Below are positions 34,455 to 43,653 of a stretch of DNA of 64,000 nt, in pieces (the first letter of the stretch is position 1; the number at the start of each line of letters is the position of its first letter). The stretch covers positions 1-64,000 of the forward strand of contig JAUIJU010000004.1 in assembly GCA_030431095.1 (NCBI GenBank), in the 5' to 3' direction. The notes beneath the pieces were generated by a model. That model searched no databases, was not told where the DNA came from, and saw only the letters and a list, made by a program, of their open reading frames with translations. Source of the stretch: Gammaproteobacteria bacterium. Lineage in GTDB: Bacteria > Pseudomonadota > Gammaproteobacteria > Xanthomonadales > SZUA-36. Made by a program: the position numbers and the translations under genes.

Positions 34455-35015
34455 TTACGGTCGGGGCAAGGCGGAACCCGCTGGCTCGGAGACGGGTTCG
34501 TCATGCGGTTTCAGCATGTCCACGATCCGGCAGAATGCGGGCAGCAGCACTGCCCAGCCGACGCCGAGTACCGTCAGCGCCGTCGTCGTCTCGCCAAATT
34601 GCACGGCCCCCATCTTTTCGCCGGCCAGAAACGCCAGGGGCCCGCCCAGGGCGCCGAAAACAGCGGCCAGCCAGGGTGAGCGTCGAATCCAGGCCAGGCT
34701 GGCGTCGAGCGTGGTGGCAAAGTTGACCCACAGCGCCACGATCCACAGCGGCGCGAGGCCAGTGAACTCCGGGGCGGTGGGATAACTGAGCACACCTGTA
34801 CCCACCAGCAGCGATTCCCAGGCATAACCCACGGCGGCGGCGACGGCGAGAACGGCGGCTTCGCGGCGCCAGTGGGTGACGCCCAGCAGGTGCGCGGTGA
34901 CCACCAGGGCGGTGGCGACGATGCCCACCCAGGCATGGTCGTCGGCCGCGAAGTGGACACAGGCAAACCACGCAACGTTGTACAGCAGAAAATTCCTGGC
35001 ATTGAACGACAGCAT
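34455..35015 (-). CDS. DUF2878 family membrane protein
   Basis: A 186-residue protein with about five hydrophobic helices, beginning MLSFNARNFLLYNVAWFACVHFA, which matches the usual DUF2878 start and decides for the ATG at 35015 over a far-upstream TTG at 35087. Conserved-looking stretches are AAAVGYAWESLLVGTGVLSYP and LWIVALWVNFATTLDASLAWI. The function of the family is unknown; in other bacteria it accompanies lipid and cyclopropane-type genes. Here it is 20 bases upstream of the small Cys/His protein, and could be transcribed with the metal operon. Confidence 0.75.
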   Translation of the reverse strand: MLSFNARNFLLYNVAWFACVHFAADDHAWVGIVATALVVTAHLLGVTHWRREAAVLAVAAAVGYAWESLLVGTGVLSYPTAPEFTGLAPLWIVALWVNFATTLDASLAWIRRSPWLAAVFGALGGPLAFLAGEKMGAVQFGETTTALTVLGVGWAVLLPAFCRIVDMLKPHDEPVSEPAGSALPRP

Positions 35016-35117
35016 TTCGTGATGATTTCCGTTCCGCGTGATAACGCGACCAGAATCGCGCGGGGCGAATGAAATCGCCGTTGCCAACGGGTGAACGGGC
35101 TGTGAATCGGGCCAGAA

Positions 35118-36404
35118 TCAGCTCGGCGCTTCGTCGCGCGAACCGGGAAACCCCACCGTGACCACCGTTCCCTTGCCAGGCTCGGACTCGAATTCGACCG
35201 GCCAGCCGAAGCGCTCCGTCAGCCGTTTTACGATGGTCAGCCCGACGCCGAAACCGCCCCGCTGTCGGCCCGTGCTGTAAAACGCCTGGTAGACCTGCTC
35301 GACGGCATCGGAATCCATGCCGACCCCGGTATCCTCGACCTGGACCCGGCCCGGTTCGATGCGCACCGTGACCCGGCCCGCGTCGGTGAAGGCGAAGGCG
35401 TTGCGCACCAGGTTGCCGACGACGCTTTCCACTACCCTGGACGGCGCCAGCACGAACAGGCGGCACGATTCGTCGATCGTCGCTTCGATGTGTGCGTCCG
35501 GGTGAATGATGCCCATGCGCTCCACCTCCTGGGCCGCAATCTCGTTGACACAGACCCAGTCGCGGTCGAGGCCCTGTTCCCATTCACGCGCCAGCAACAG
35601 GAAGGCTTCGGTCAGCCGGTTCATGTCGCCGGCGTTGCAGCGGATGCGATCGGCCAGTTCCCGTTCCTTGCCCTCTGGCAGGGTCTTGAGCAGGCGGTCG
35701 GCCGCCATCTTGATCACCGTCAGCGGGGTGCGCAGTTCGTGACTGGCGTCGCGTGTGAAGCGGCGTTCGCGCTCGGTGTATTCGGACACCTTGCACACCA
35801 GTTCACCCAGGGCATCCTGCAGGATGCCGATCTCTTCGTCGGGATCCAGGGTCGGATCCAGTTGCAGGTGGCTGGAGTCGGGCTGGGCCGGATCCAGCGA
35901 TTTGACCTGTTGGGCCAGGGTGACGATGGGCGACACGGCCCGGCGCGACACGCGGTAGGCGCTGTAGATCGTCAGGTAGATCACGATCAGGACCAGGGCC
36001 AGCGGCACCAGGGCGAACAGCGCCACCAGGGCGCGGACCTGTTCCACTTCGAACACGAGGTACAGTCGCTGGTCCTCGAAATCGGAGACCAGCACCAGCA
36101 GTTCCCGGGGCGCATCGAGGTTGTGAAAGCCGGGCGCCAGCTTGCGGAGATGGGCCGGTACGCCTGCGCCATGCCCCTCGCGGTAGGTGGTCATGTTCTT
36201 GACGTCGGGCAGGGGCTGGCCAGGTTGCTCCTGTTCCCGCTGCCAGTAATAGTCCGCCTCGCCGACCAGGGCGCGCTCGATCAGCACGTTCTCCACCAGG
36301 CCGGCCGAGGCGTAGATGCCGACCAGCACGGCGAGGGAAATGTAGATCGCCTGCAGAAGCAGGCTGCGACCCAGCCTCCGGGTCAGGCCTTTTTCAATCG
36401 CCAT
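35118..36404 (-). CDS. Sensor histidine kinase
   Basis: Membrane kinase of 428 residues: first helix ~13-35, periplasmic domain ~36-125 with aromatic and Glu-rich parts, second helix ~126-148, a HAMP-like linker, the dimerisation/phosphoacceptor domain with FTRDASHELRTPLTVIKM (H222) and the ATP-binding domain with N-box NLVRNAFAFT, G1 VEDTGVGMD and G2 GGFGVGLTIV. The response regulator gene overlaps its start by 11 bases, so the two are coupled. Signal unknown; the periplasmic sensor is too short for a recognised PAS or CHASE domain. Confidence 0.92.
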   Translation of the reverse strand: MAIEKGLTRRLGRSLLLQAIYISLAVLVGIYASAGLVENVLIERALVGEADYYWQREQEQPGQPLPDVKNMTTYREGHGAGVPAHLRKLAPGFHNLDAPRELLVLVSDFEDQRLYLVFEVEQVRALVALFALVPLALVLIVIYLTIYSAYRVSRRAVSPIVTLAQQVKSLDPAQPDSSHLQLDPTLDPDEEIGILQDALGELVCKVSEYTERERRFTRDASHELRTPLTVIKMAADRLLKTLPEGKERELADRIRCNAGDMNRLTEAFLLLAREWEQGLDRDWVCVNEIAAQEVERMGIIHPDAHIEATIDESCRLFVLAPSRVVESVVGNLVRNAFAFTDAGRVTVRIEPGRVQVEDTGVGMDSDAVEQVYQAFYSTGRQRGGFGVGLTIVKRLTERFGWPVEFESEPGKGTVVTVGFPGSRDEAPS

Positions 36405-37080
36405 CGAGTTCGGCGAGGCGATATCCCAGGCCCTGCACGGTGTGTAGCAGCGGCGTGTCGAAGGGGCGGTCGATCACCTTGCGCAGGTTATACAGGTGGC
36501 TGCGCAGGGCATCGCTGTCCGGCACGATGTCGTCCCACACGGCGCGCTCAAGGTCGCGACGGCTGATGACCCGCGGCGAGGCTTTCATGAGGGCGATCAG
36601 CAACTTCAGGCAGATGGGCGTCAGCGTCAGCGACTTGCCCGCCCGTTTGGCTTCGAAGGTGCCGGTGTCGAGGCTCAGGTCGGAGACGTTCATCACCTGG
36701 CGGGTCATCTCGCCCGAGGCGCGGCGCAGCATGGCGTTGAGCCGGGCGTCGAGCTCTTCCATCTCGAACGGCTTGACCAGGTAGTCGTCGGCGCCGGCGT
36801 CCAGGCCGGCCACCTTGTCTTCCAGCGTGTCGCGGGCCGTCAGCATCAGGATGGGCGTGTCCTTGCCGGCCTCCTCGCGCAGTTTGCGGCATACCTCCAT
36901 CCCATCCATGCCCGGCAGCATCAGGTCGAGCACGATGGCGTCGAAGCGCTCGGTGACGGCCAGGTGCAGGCCGGTGAGGCCGTCGGCGGCGTAGTCCACT
37001 TCGAAACCTTCCGCTTCCAGGTGGTCGCCCACCATGGCGGCGATGTCGTGGTTGTCCTCGACCAGGAGAATGATGCTCAC
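36394..37080 (-). CDS. OmpR/PhoB-family response regulator
   Basis: A 228-residue two-domain regulator. The start is a GTG at 37080 (VSIILLVEDNHD); the frame stays open far upstream but that part overlaps the opposite-strand gene leader. The receiver holds the acidic pair in VEDN, phosphoacceptor D52 in IVLDLMLPGMDG and K in DDYLVKPFE; the C-terminal winged helix includes LTPICLKLLIALMKASPRVISRRDLERAVW and LRSHLYNLRKVID. It overlaps the downstream kinase gene. Regulon unknown. Confidence 0.93.
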   Translation of the reverse strand: MSIILLVEDNHDIAAMVGDHLEAEGFEVDYAADGLTGLHLAVTERFDAIVLDLMLPGMDGMEVCRKLREEAGKDTPILMLTARDTLEDKVAGLDAGADDYLVKPFEMEELDARLNAMLRRASGEMTRQVMNVSDLSLDTGTFEAKRAGKSLTLTPICLKLLIALMKASPRVISRRDLERAVWDDIVPDSDALRSHLYNLRKVIDRPFDTPLLHTVQGLGYRLAELDGD

Positions 37081-37222
37081 GTGGGTTCCAGAGTCCGCAG
37101 TGTTGGCGGCGAGTGTAGTCCAATGCCGTGAATTCGACGTAAACGGCGATTCTCGGGACATTGATGGGTTTTGCACCAGGGATTGGCTAAGATGGCGGCC
37201 TGTTTTGTCCAGGCCTTCATTC

Positions 37223-38728
37223 ATGTCCTCGCCCCAGCACGTCATTTGCGTCGGCGCCGGTCCCGCCGGCCTGACCGCCGCGCGCCATCTCGCCCGCCAG
37301 GGCGTTCGCGTCACCGTGCTGGAGCGCGACCCGCTGCACGTGGGCGGCATTTCCCGCACGGAACAGTACAAGGGCTTTCGATTCGACGTTGGCGGGCACC
37401 GGTTTTTCTCCAAGTCGAAGGAGATCGAGGCCCTTTGGCAGGAGATCCTGGGCGACCAGTTGATCACCCGGCCACGCAAGTCGCGCATCTTTTACAACCG
37501 AAAGCTGTTCAACTACCCGCTCAGTGCGCTGGACGCGCTGACCAAGCTGGGTTTTTTCGAATCACTGCATTGCGGCCTCTCGTACATGAAGGCGCGGGCG
37601 TTCCCGATACGTAACCCACGCAGTTTCGAGGACTGGGTGGTCAACCAGTTCGGCCGGCGCCTGTTCAACATCTTCTTCAAGACCTACACCGAGAAAGTGT
37701 GGGGTATGAAGTGTCGCGAAATTTCGGCCGATTGGGCCGCCCAGCGCATCAAGGGCCTGTCCCTGGGCAAGGCCATCCAGCAGGCGCTCACCCCGTCGTG
37801 GGTCCGGCGCGATTCCAGCACCCCCAAGACATTGATCGAGTCGTTTCGCTATCCGCGACTGGGCCCGGGGCAGATGTGGGAGGCGGCCGCCGCGCAGGTG
37901 CGCGAAGCCGGTGGTGAAGTGCTCATGGGCATGGACGTGCAACGGCTGGGGCGCGATTCCGACAATGGGACGTGGACCGTGCATGCCACCGACCCGACCG
38001 GCGCCTCGCAGGTATTTACCGGTGAGCACGTGATTTCCTCCGTCGCCCTGCGTGACCTGGCCGAAAGCCTGGATCCGCCGCCGCCGGAACCCGTGCTCAC
38101 CGCGGCGCGCTCGCTGCGCTACCGCGATTTCCTGACCGTGGCGTTGATCGTGCGCGACGTGGACTGTTTCGACGACAACTGGATCTACATCCACGAGCTG
38201 GGCGTCAAGGTCGGGCGTATCCAGAACTTCAAGTCCTGGTCGCCGCACCTGGTGCCGGACCCGGATCTGAACTGCCTGGGGCTCGAATACTTCTGTTTTG
38301 AAGGCGACGGCCTCTGGGACACGCCGGATGACGCCCTGATCCGGCTGGCCGACGAAGAGCTGATCCAGCTGGGCCTGGTCACCGCCGGCCACGTGATCGA
38401 CGGGACTGTCATCCGTCAGCCCAAGGCCTACCCCGTTTATGACGAGAACTACGAAGAACGCATCGCCCTGTTCCGTGACTGGCTGGAGAAGGAACGCCCC
38501 GGGCTTCATCCGGTCGGCCGCAACGGCATGCACAAGTACAACAACCAGGATCACGCCATGATGACCGCTTTGCTCACGGCGGAAAATATCCTGAAAGGCG
38601 AGCCGGCCTGGGACGTGTGGGCTGTGAACGAAGACGCCGAGTACCACGAGGCGGGAGACGATCGCACCCTGGCGCTGGAAGGTGAGCGGCTGGTGCCCCG
38701 CCCCCTGTCCGACAAGGGCGCCGGCTGA
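37223..38728 (+). CDS. FAD-dependent oxidoreductase, UDP-galactopyranose mutase-like
   Basis: A 501-residue flavoprotein. The N-terminus has the dinucleotide-binding VICVGAGPAGLTAARHLARQGVRVTVLERD, followed by VGGISRTEQYKGFRFDVGGHRFF, which is typical of the mutase/amine-oxidase superfamily, and a C-terminal region with NGMHKYNNQDHAMMTALLTAENIL that would close the FAD site. Such proteins are found in polysaccharide and glycolipid loci and are often called NAD(P)-binding protein or putative mutase. The gene is convergent with a GT2 glycosyltransferase, one base apart, which supports a role in cell-surface sugar chemistry. The true substrate is unknown. Confidence 0.8.
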   Translation: MSSPQHVICVGAGPAGLTAARHLARQGVRVTVLERDPLHVGGISRTEQYKGFRFDVGGHRFFSKSKEIEALWQEILGDQLITRPRKSRIFYNRKLFNYPLSALDALTKLGFFESLHCGLSYMKARAFPIRNPRSFEDWVVNQFGRRLFNIFFKTYTEKVWGMKCREISADWAAQRIKGLSLGKAIQQALTPSWVRRDSSTPKTLIESFRYPRLGPGQMWEAAAAQVREAGGEVLMGMDVQRLGRDSDNGTWTVHATDPTGASQVFTGEHVISSVALRDLAESLDPPPPEPVLTAARSLRYRDFLTVALIVRDVDCFDDNWIYIHELGVKVGRIQNFKSWSPHLVPDPDLNCLGLEYFCFEGDGLWDTPDDALIRLADEELIQLGLVTAGHVIDGTVIRQPKAYPVYDENYEERIALFRDWLEKERPGLHPVGRNGMHKYNNQDHAMMTALLTAENILKGEPAWDVWAVNEDAEYHEAGDDRTLALEGERLVPRPLSDKGAG

Positions 38729-38729
38729 A

Positions 38730-39773
38730 TCAGGCCCCGGAGGGATCCTCTCCCGCCAGTTTCCCCCGGACGCCGCGTCCGAACAGGTGCAGGGCGACGG
38801 CAATGGGAATCGACACGGCGCAACAGAAGAAGAACAGCCACAGCGCGGGAACGCAGCGCAACGCGAACCCGGCGCCGCGCAGGCGGCCGACATAGCGAAG
38901 AAATCCCCACTGCGTCGAAACCACCACTGCGCCGGCCAGGCCGGCGACCCACAGCGCCGGCGGCCAGGCCAGCGCGGCCAGCAGCGCCACCGGCAGCAAA
39001 CCACCCGCCAGCGTGGCCAGGCGGGAACGGAGGTCGATGTTCAGGTCTGCCTCGCCGCCCTGGCGCGCCAGCAGCAGCAGCATCCAGGGCACGCCACGCC
39101 CCATCACGTCGGTGCGCACCATCAACCTCGCGGTCCAGGCCTTGAGGTGGGTGCATTCCATGTCCTTGACCAGCACGATGCGATAGCCGGCGTCGCGAAT
39201 GCGGTAGCCCAGGTCGATGTCTTCCATGCCCATGCGACTGAGCGCGGCGGAGAAACCGCCCGCGGCCTCGAATGCTTCCCGGCGCACTGCGCCGCAGCCG
39301 GTCCAGAACGTGGAGGCCTCGGTGTCACCCGACTGGTGCACCCAGCGGTGGTACAGGTTCCGAAACTGTGACAGAAAGGCCGGGTCGGCGGGGCGTTCGT
39401 CGTAGCTGCCGAAACAGGCGCCGATGTCGGGGCCGGCGTGCAACGCGTCCAGCGCTTGCTGCAGCGTATCTGCATGCACGACCACGTCGGCGTCGATGAA
39501 CACGATGACCGTGGCGTCGGTGGCCGCGACCCCCGCGTTGCGGGCCACGGCGGGCCCGGCGTTGCGGGGCAGCACGACCCGCCGCGCGCCGTGGCGTTCG
39601 CACACCGCGGCCGGGTCACCCCGGGTGGAGGCGTCGTCGGCCACCACGATGTCCAGCGTCGTCCCACCGTGGGCCCGCAGGCCAGCCAGGCAGTGGTCGA
39701 GGTCGTCGAGCGCGTTGTAGTGCGGCACGACGACGCTGACACCGGTCCAGTCGGTGCTATGGCTCCTGTTCAT
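38730..39773 (-). CDS. Glycosyltransferase family 2 membrane protein
   Basis: A 347-residue enzyme with an N-terminal GT-A domain (VSVVVPHYNALDDLDHCLAGL; nucleotide-sugar and metal-binding DADVVV near residue 92; acceptor-site MGMEDIDLGYRIRDAGYRI near 185-205) and two or three C-terminal membrane helices (LATLAGGLLPVALLAALAW to CVPALWLFFFCCAVSIPIAV). Likely transfers a sugar to a lipid carrier or growing surface glycan on the cytosolic face. The WTGCGAVRREAFEAAGGF segment is common in rhamnosyl- and mannosyltransferases, but specificity cannot be read. Confidence 0.87.
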   Translation of the reverse strand: MNRSHSTDWTGVSVVVPHYNALDDLDHCLAGLRAHGGTTLDIVVADDASTRGDPAAVCERHGARRVVLPRNAGPAVARNAGVAATDATVIVFIDADVVVHADTLQQALDALHAGPDIGACFGSYDERPADPAFLSQFRNLYHRWVHQSGDTEASTFWTGCGAVRREAFEAAGGFSAALSRMGMEDIDLGYRIRDAGYRIVLVKDMECTHLKAWTARLMVRTDVMGRGVPWMLLLLARQGGEADLNIDLRSRLATLAGGLLPVALLAALAWPPALWVAGLAGAVVVSTQWGFLRYVGRLRGAGFALRCVPALWLFFFCCAVSIPIAVALHLFGRGVRGKLAGEDPSGA

Positions 39774-39934
39774 TGGGCTCCCGGGCGGCGGCGGGACCGC
39801 CGCCGTGCGCTTCGCAGACTAGCAACGGCGCTCCGGGCGCGCAACGCCGGCCGGGCTGGGCCATGATGCGTTTCAGCGCCCGTTTGCGTTTGTGAAAGTG
39901 CAGCCCGGTGAGGGTCTGCTCTCATCAAAAATGA

Positions 39935-39945
39935 CTGTTTAACAG
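39935..39945. promoter_or_regulatory. Short palindrome upstream of the CBM20/esterase-like gene
   Basis: CTGTT-T-AACAG, followed at 39952-39962 by GTTA-CGA-TAAC, in an AT-richer patch of the 240-base gap before the glycogen operon. Two small palindromes in a row suggest an operator, but I cannot name the regulator and see no convincing promoter hexamers. Confidence 0.25.
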
Positions 39946-40013
39946 GCATTTGTTACGATAACCTCAGACCAATTATTCCAAGCACCTCACCGTGCGGATA
40001 AAGGGAGAGACTC

Positions 40014-41234
40014 ATGGTGTTCCTCGGCCGCCTCGCGGCGGTGTGCCTGGCCCTGTGCTGCGCGCCGGCCTTCGCCCAAACAACGACGATGCCCGTCAGC
40101 GTCGATTTCACCCTGCATGCCCCCGGCCTGCCCAGGGGGGCCGAGGTCTTTCTGAGCGGCGGCGCGCCGGCGCTGGGCGACTGGCAGCCCGACGCGGTGC
40201 GCATGACCTACCAGGGTCGTGACACCTGGACCGCGGTGGTCATCTTCAGCCGGGCCATGCCGGTGGAATATCGCTACACGCTGGGTTCCGATCAGCGGCT
40301 GGCGGCGGACGGCCGCGGCCAGCCGCAGGCCAATCATCGAATCCTGACGCGCCGAAACCTCGCGGTGCGCGACGAGGTCCTGGCGTGGACCGACGAGGAC
40401 ACGGTGGTGGAAGCGCGTGGCCAGGTGACCGGCGAACTGCGCTATCACCGGCATGTGCGCGACGGCACGCTGCCGGCACGGGACCTGGTGGTCTGGCTGC
40501 CACGGTTCTACGAACTGCAAAAGAAGCGCGACTACCCGGTGCTCTACCTGAACGACGGCCAGGACCTGTTCGATCCAGCGACCGCCCGGGACGGGCGCGA
40601 CTGGCAGGTGGACGAATCGCTGCAACGGCTGATCGGCGACGACGCCATCGAGCCCATGATCGTGGTGGGCATTTACTCCGGCGATGACCGCCTCTCGGAG
40701 TACTCGCCCATGCAACAGGGTGAGGCCTACATGGATTTCCTGGTGAATACCGTCAAGCCCCTGATCGATCGTCGCTACCGGACACGTCCTGGTCCGTCCA
40801 GCACCCTGGTCGGTGGCGCCGCCATGGGCGGCCTGATCGCATTCGCCACGGCCTGGAGCCACCCCGAAGTGTTCGGTGCGGCCATCAGCCTGTCACCGGC
40901 GTTCCGGCTGGAAGGGCGTTTCGACGCGATGCCCTGGTTCGCGGACCGGGCCGGGGAGCCGCTGCCCGTGTTCTTCTATTTCGACGTGGGGGGCGTGGGC
41001 GCCGATGCCATGCTGCGGCCCGGCGCCGAGGACATGGCCGCGCAGCTCGAGGCCTGGGGTTATCGCCCGGAGCGAAATTTCGTATTCGTGCGCGACCTCG
41101 ACGCGGACCATGACGTCGGCGCCTGGGCGGAACGTTTTCCCCATGCCCTGCGGCGCTCGTTGCGCGGCGCTTCGCGCTTCGGGGACTATGCCCGCCACAC
41201 CACCGGGGCCGTGCAGGGGACTTCCGCACCGTAA
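40014..41234 (+). CDS. CBM20-linked esterase-like protein lacking the nucleophile serine
   Basis: Secreted or periplasmic, 406 residues: signal peptide (MVFLGRLAAVCLALCCAPAFA), a starch-binding CBM20-like domain (~25-100, VSVDFTLHAPG...VFLSGGAPALGDWQPD...VEYRYTLGSD), and an esterase-D/enterochelin-esterase-type alpha/beta hydrolase (~140-395, YPVLYLNDGQDLFD...). The family's nucleophile elbow G-x-S-x-G-G reads G-A-A-M-G-G here, with Ala at residue 270 (codon at 40821) where Ser is expected, while the surrounding TLVGGAAMGGLIAFATAWSHPEVFGAAISLSP is otherwise typical. The protein may bind glucan or another ligand without hydrolysing esters. First gene of the glycogen operon region; 98 bases before glk. 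GGGAG ribosome site. Confidence 0.8.
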   Translation: MVFLGRLAAVCLALCCAPAFAQTTTMPVSVDFTLHAPGLPRGAEVFLSGGAPALGDWQPDAVRMTYQGRDTWTAVVIFSRAMPVEYRYTLGSDQRLAADGRGQPQANHRILTRRNLAVRDEVLAWTDEDTVVEARGQVTGELRYHRHVRDGTLPARDLVVWLPRFYELQKKRDYPVLYLNDGQDLFDPATARDGRDWQVDESLQRLIGDDAIEPMIVVGIYSGDDRLSEYSPMQQGEAYMDFLVNTVKPLIDRRYRTRPGPSSTLVGGAAMGGLIAFATAWSHPEVFGAAISLSPAFRLEGRFDAMPWFADRAGEPLPVFFYFDVGGVGADAMLRPGAEDMAAQLEAWGYRPERNFVFVRDLDADHDVGAWAERFPHALRRSLRGASRFGDYARHTTGAVQGTSAP

Positions 41235-41332
41235 CACCCGTGGGCACAGAGGCGGCGCTTCCTTGCAGCCCCCTTGTTCCGCACGCCGCGTCCGGCCAAG
41301 ATGTGCGGGTCAGCGGCTCATTCCTCTCTGAA

Positions 41333-42310
41333 ATGCCTGATCCTGTCCTGCTCATCGGTGACATCGGCGGCACCAACGCCCGTTTCGCCCTGGCCGACCC
41401 GGCCTCGCCCGGTTTCGACCAGGTGGCGAAGCTGGCCTGTGCCGACTTTCCCACCGCCGAGGCGGCCATCGCCCACTACCTGTCGCAGGTGGCCGCGCGT
41501 GACCCGGACGTCATCTGCCTGGCGGCGGCCGGCCCGGTGGTCGATGGCCACGTGGTGTTTACCAATAACGACTGGCGCCTTTCCGCCACGGGCCTCGCGG
41601 AGCGCTTCGGCGCCCGCTCGGTCAGCCTGCTCAACGACTTCGAGGCCGTGGCCTGCTCCCTGCCGTTTCTCGGGGAGGACGACCTGCACGTCATCGGCGC
41701 GGCCGGTTCCCCGGCGCAACCCGGCCGCGACTTCAATTTCGGTGTGCTCGGGCCTGGCACGGGACTCGGCGTGGCCGGCCTTCTGGGACGGGCCGGAGCG
41801 ATCTACCCCGTGGTGGGCGAAGGCGGCCACCGGGGCTTCGCGCCGGAAACGCCGCGACAGGTGCAGGTGCTGGAAACGCTGCGAGCGCGGTTCGGCCGCG
41901 TGTCGGATGAACGGGTGCTGTCCGGTCCCGGCCTGGAGAACCTGCACGAGGCGCTGCGTGAACTCGAGGGATGTGCTGGAGATCGCGTCGAGGCCGCGGA
42001 GGTGTTCGCCCTGGCCCGGTCCGGGGACGATCCGGTGGCCGTCGAGGCCGTGGACCTGTTTTTCGAAGCCCTGGGCCAGGTGGCCGGCAACCTGGCGCTG
42101 GAGCTGGGCGCCTACGACGGCATCTTCGTCGCCGGCGGTATCGTCAAGCGGTACCCGGCCCTGCTGCGCGACAGCGCCTTTCGCACGGGATTCGAGCGCA
42201 AGGGTCGGCACCGCGCCCTGATGGAGGGCATCCCCACCCGGTTGATTACGCACCCTGACCCGGGGTTGCTGGGGGCCGCCTGGCAAGCACTGCATGCGCG
42301 TTCAGCGTGA
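41333..42310 (+). CDS. glk: Glucokinase
   Basis: Phosphorylates free glucose with ATP, feeding glucose 6-phosphate. The 325 residues (ATG at 41333) carry the ATP-binding LIGDIGGTNARFAL at the start, the sugar-binding LLNDFEAVACSL, GPGTGLGVAGLLG and the EGGHRGFAPETP loop typical of bacterial Glk. The frame is open to 41240, but the longer leader is not homologue-like. Placement directly before glgC fits recycling of glucose released by glycogen debranching. Cytosolic. Confidence 0.93.
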   Translation: MPDPVLLIGDIGGTNARFALADPASPGFDQVAKLACADFPTAEAAIAHYLSQVAARDPDVICLAAAGPVVDGHVVFTNNDWRLSATGLAERFGARSVSLLNDFEAVACSLPFLGEDDLHVIGAAGSPAQPGRDFNFGVLGPGTGLGVAGLLGRAGAIYPVVGEGGHRGFAPETPRQVQVLETLRARFGRVSDERVLSGPGLENLHEALRELEGCAGDRVEAAEVFALARSGDDPVAVEAVDLFFEALGQVAGNLALELGAYDGIFVAGGIVKRYPALLRDSAFRTGFERKGRHRALMEGIPTRLITHPDPGLLGAAWQALHARSA

Positions 42311-42338
42311 TCGACCTGTCACGACCATGCATTAAACT
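42311..42338 (+). promoter_or_regulatory. Candidate promoter before glgC
   Basis: TCGACC (42311-42316) and TAAACT (42333-42338) are spaced by 16 bases, four of six matches to each sigma70 hexamer, in a 58-base gap between glk and glgC. A plausible internal start for the glycogen synthesis genes; weak evidence. Confidence 0.3.
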
Positions 42339-42368
42339 GGGAGGCGTGACCGACATCGGGGATACACC

Positions 42369-43652
42369 ATGAATGCGAAGTTGCCGGCCAGCGAGCGCCG
42401 CCATGTCAGCCTGCTCACGCGCGACACCCTGGCGCTGATCCTGGCTGGCGGCCAGGGTTCGAGACTGTACGAACTGACCCGGTGGCGCGCCAAGCCCGCC
42501 GTGTATTTCGGCGGCAAGATGCGCATCATCGATTTTCCCCTGTCCAACTGCATCAACTCCGGCGTGCGCCGCATCGGCGTGCTGACCCAATACAAGGCGC
42601 ACTCACTGATCCGGCACCTGGTGCGCGGCTGGACCGGGTTTCAGGCCGGCGCCCGCGAGTTCGTCGAGATCCTGCCGGCCTCGCAGCGCGTGGGCGGCGA
42701 GTGGTACAAGGGCACCGCGGACGCGGTCTACCAGAACATCGACATCGTCCGCACCCACAACCCGCGGCTGGTGCTGATCCTGGCCGGCGATCACGTCTAC
42801 AAGATGGACTACGGGCCCCTGCTGGCCTGGCACATGGACATGGAGGCGGACATGTCGGTGTGTTGCGTCGAGGTGCCGGTCGAGGAAGCCGCCGGCCAGC
42901 TCGGTGTCATGACCGTGGACGAAACCGGGCGCGTGATCGGCTTCGACGAGAAGCCTGAAAAGCCCAACTCGATTCCCGGCAAGGAGGGCATCTGCCTGGC
43001 CTCCATGGGCAACTACGTGTTCAACACCGGGTTCCTGTTCGAGCAACTGATCAAGGACTCGGACACGGTCGACACCACGCACGATTTCGGCCGGGACATC
43101 ATTCCGGCCATCATCGAAAACTACCGGGTGTACGCCTATCCGTTCCGCGATCTCAAGACCGGCAAACAGGCGTACTGGCGTGACGTGGGAACGCTGGATG
43201 CCTTCTGGAAGGCGAACATCGAACTGACCTACGTGAAACCGCCGCTGAACCTGTACGACAGCGAGTGGCCGATATTCACACACCAGGTGCAACAACCGCC
43301 GGGCAAGTTCGTGTTCGACGAACCGGGTCGCCGGGGCGAGGCGGTAGGTTCGCTGGTGTCCGCCGGCTGTATCGTGTCCGGCGCCTCGATTCGCGATTCC
43401 CTGCTGTTCTCGGGCTCGCGCGTGCATTCCTACACCCACGTCGACTCCTCCGTGGTGCTGCCTGACTGCGAGATCAAGCGCAACTGCCAGGTGCGCAACG
43501 CCATCATCGATCGCGGCACGGTCATCCCCGATGGCATGCGAATCGGTCACGATCTCGAGGAGGACCGTGCTCACGGCCTGCGCATCACCGAGGGCGGCCG
43601 CACCCTGGTGACCGCCGAGATGCTCGGCCAGTACCTGCACCACACGCGTTAG
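42369..43652 (+). CDS. glgC: Glucose-1-phosphate adenylyltransferase
   Basis: Makes ADP-glucose from glucose 1-phosphate and ATP, the controlling step of glycogen synthesis. At 427 residues it has the catalytic [42 protein letters not shown] (nucleotide loop and Arg/Lys effectors), the sugar-binding [10 protein letters not shown], the [12 protein letters not shown] region, EKPEKPN and the C-terminal beta-helix domain (SCIVSGASI-type repeats, near 330-400). N-terminal basic residues suit allosteric control by a glycolytic intermediate, as in enteric enzymes. glgA follows after one base. Confidence 0.97.
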   Translation: MNAKLPASERRHVSLLTRDTLALILAGGQGSRLYELTRWRAKPAVYFGGKMRIIDFPLSNCINSGVRRIGVLTQYKAHSLIRHLVRGWTGFQAGAREFVEILPASQRVGGEWYKGTADAVYQNIDIVRTHNPRLVLILAGDHVYKMDYGPLLAWHMDMEADMSVCCVEVPVEEAAGQLGVMTVDETGRVIGFDEKPEKPNSIPGKEGICLASMGNYVFNTGFLFEQLIKDSDTVDTTHDFGRDIIPAIIENYRVYAYPFRDLKTGKQAYWRDVGTLDAFWKANIELTYVKPPLNLYDSEWPIFTHQVQQPPGKFVFDEPGRRGEAVGSLVSAGCIVSGASIRDSLLFSGSRVHSYTHVDSSVVLPDCEIKRNCQVRNAIIDRGTVIPDGMRIGHDLEEDRAHGLRITEGGRTLVTAEMLGQYLHHTR

Positions 43653-43653
43653 G

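Noticed and set aside
34435-35117. Zur box upstream of the metal operon
   Set aside because: I looked for an AT-rich palindrome of Zur type before the small Cys/His protein and before DUF2878 and saw only a GC-rich short repeat (CGCGT-N4-ACGCG at 35035-35048).
40014-41234. Active enterochelin or ferric-siderophore esterase
   Set aside because: Fold matches, but the nucleophile position is Ala, there is a starch-binding domain, and no siderophore genes are near.
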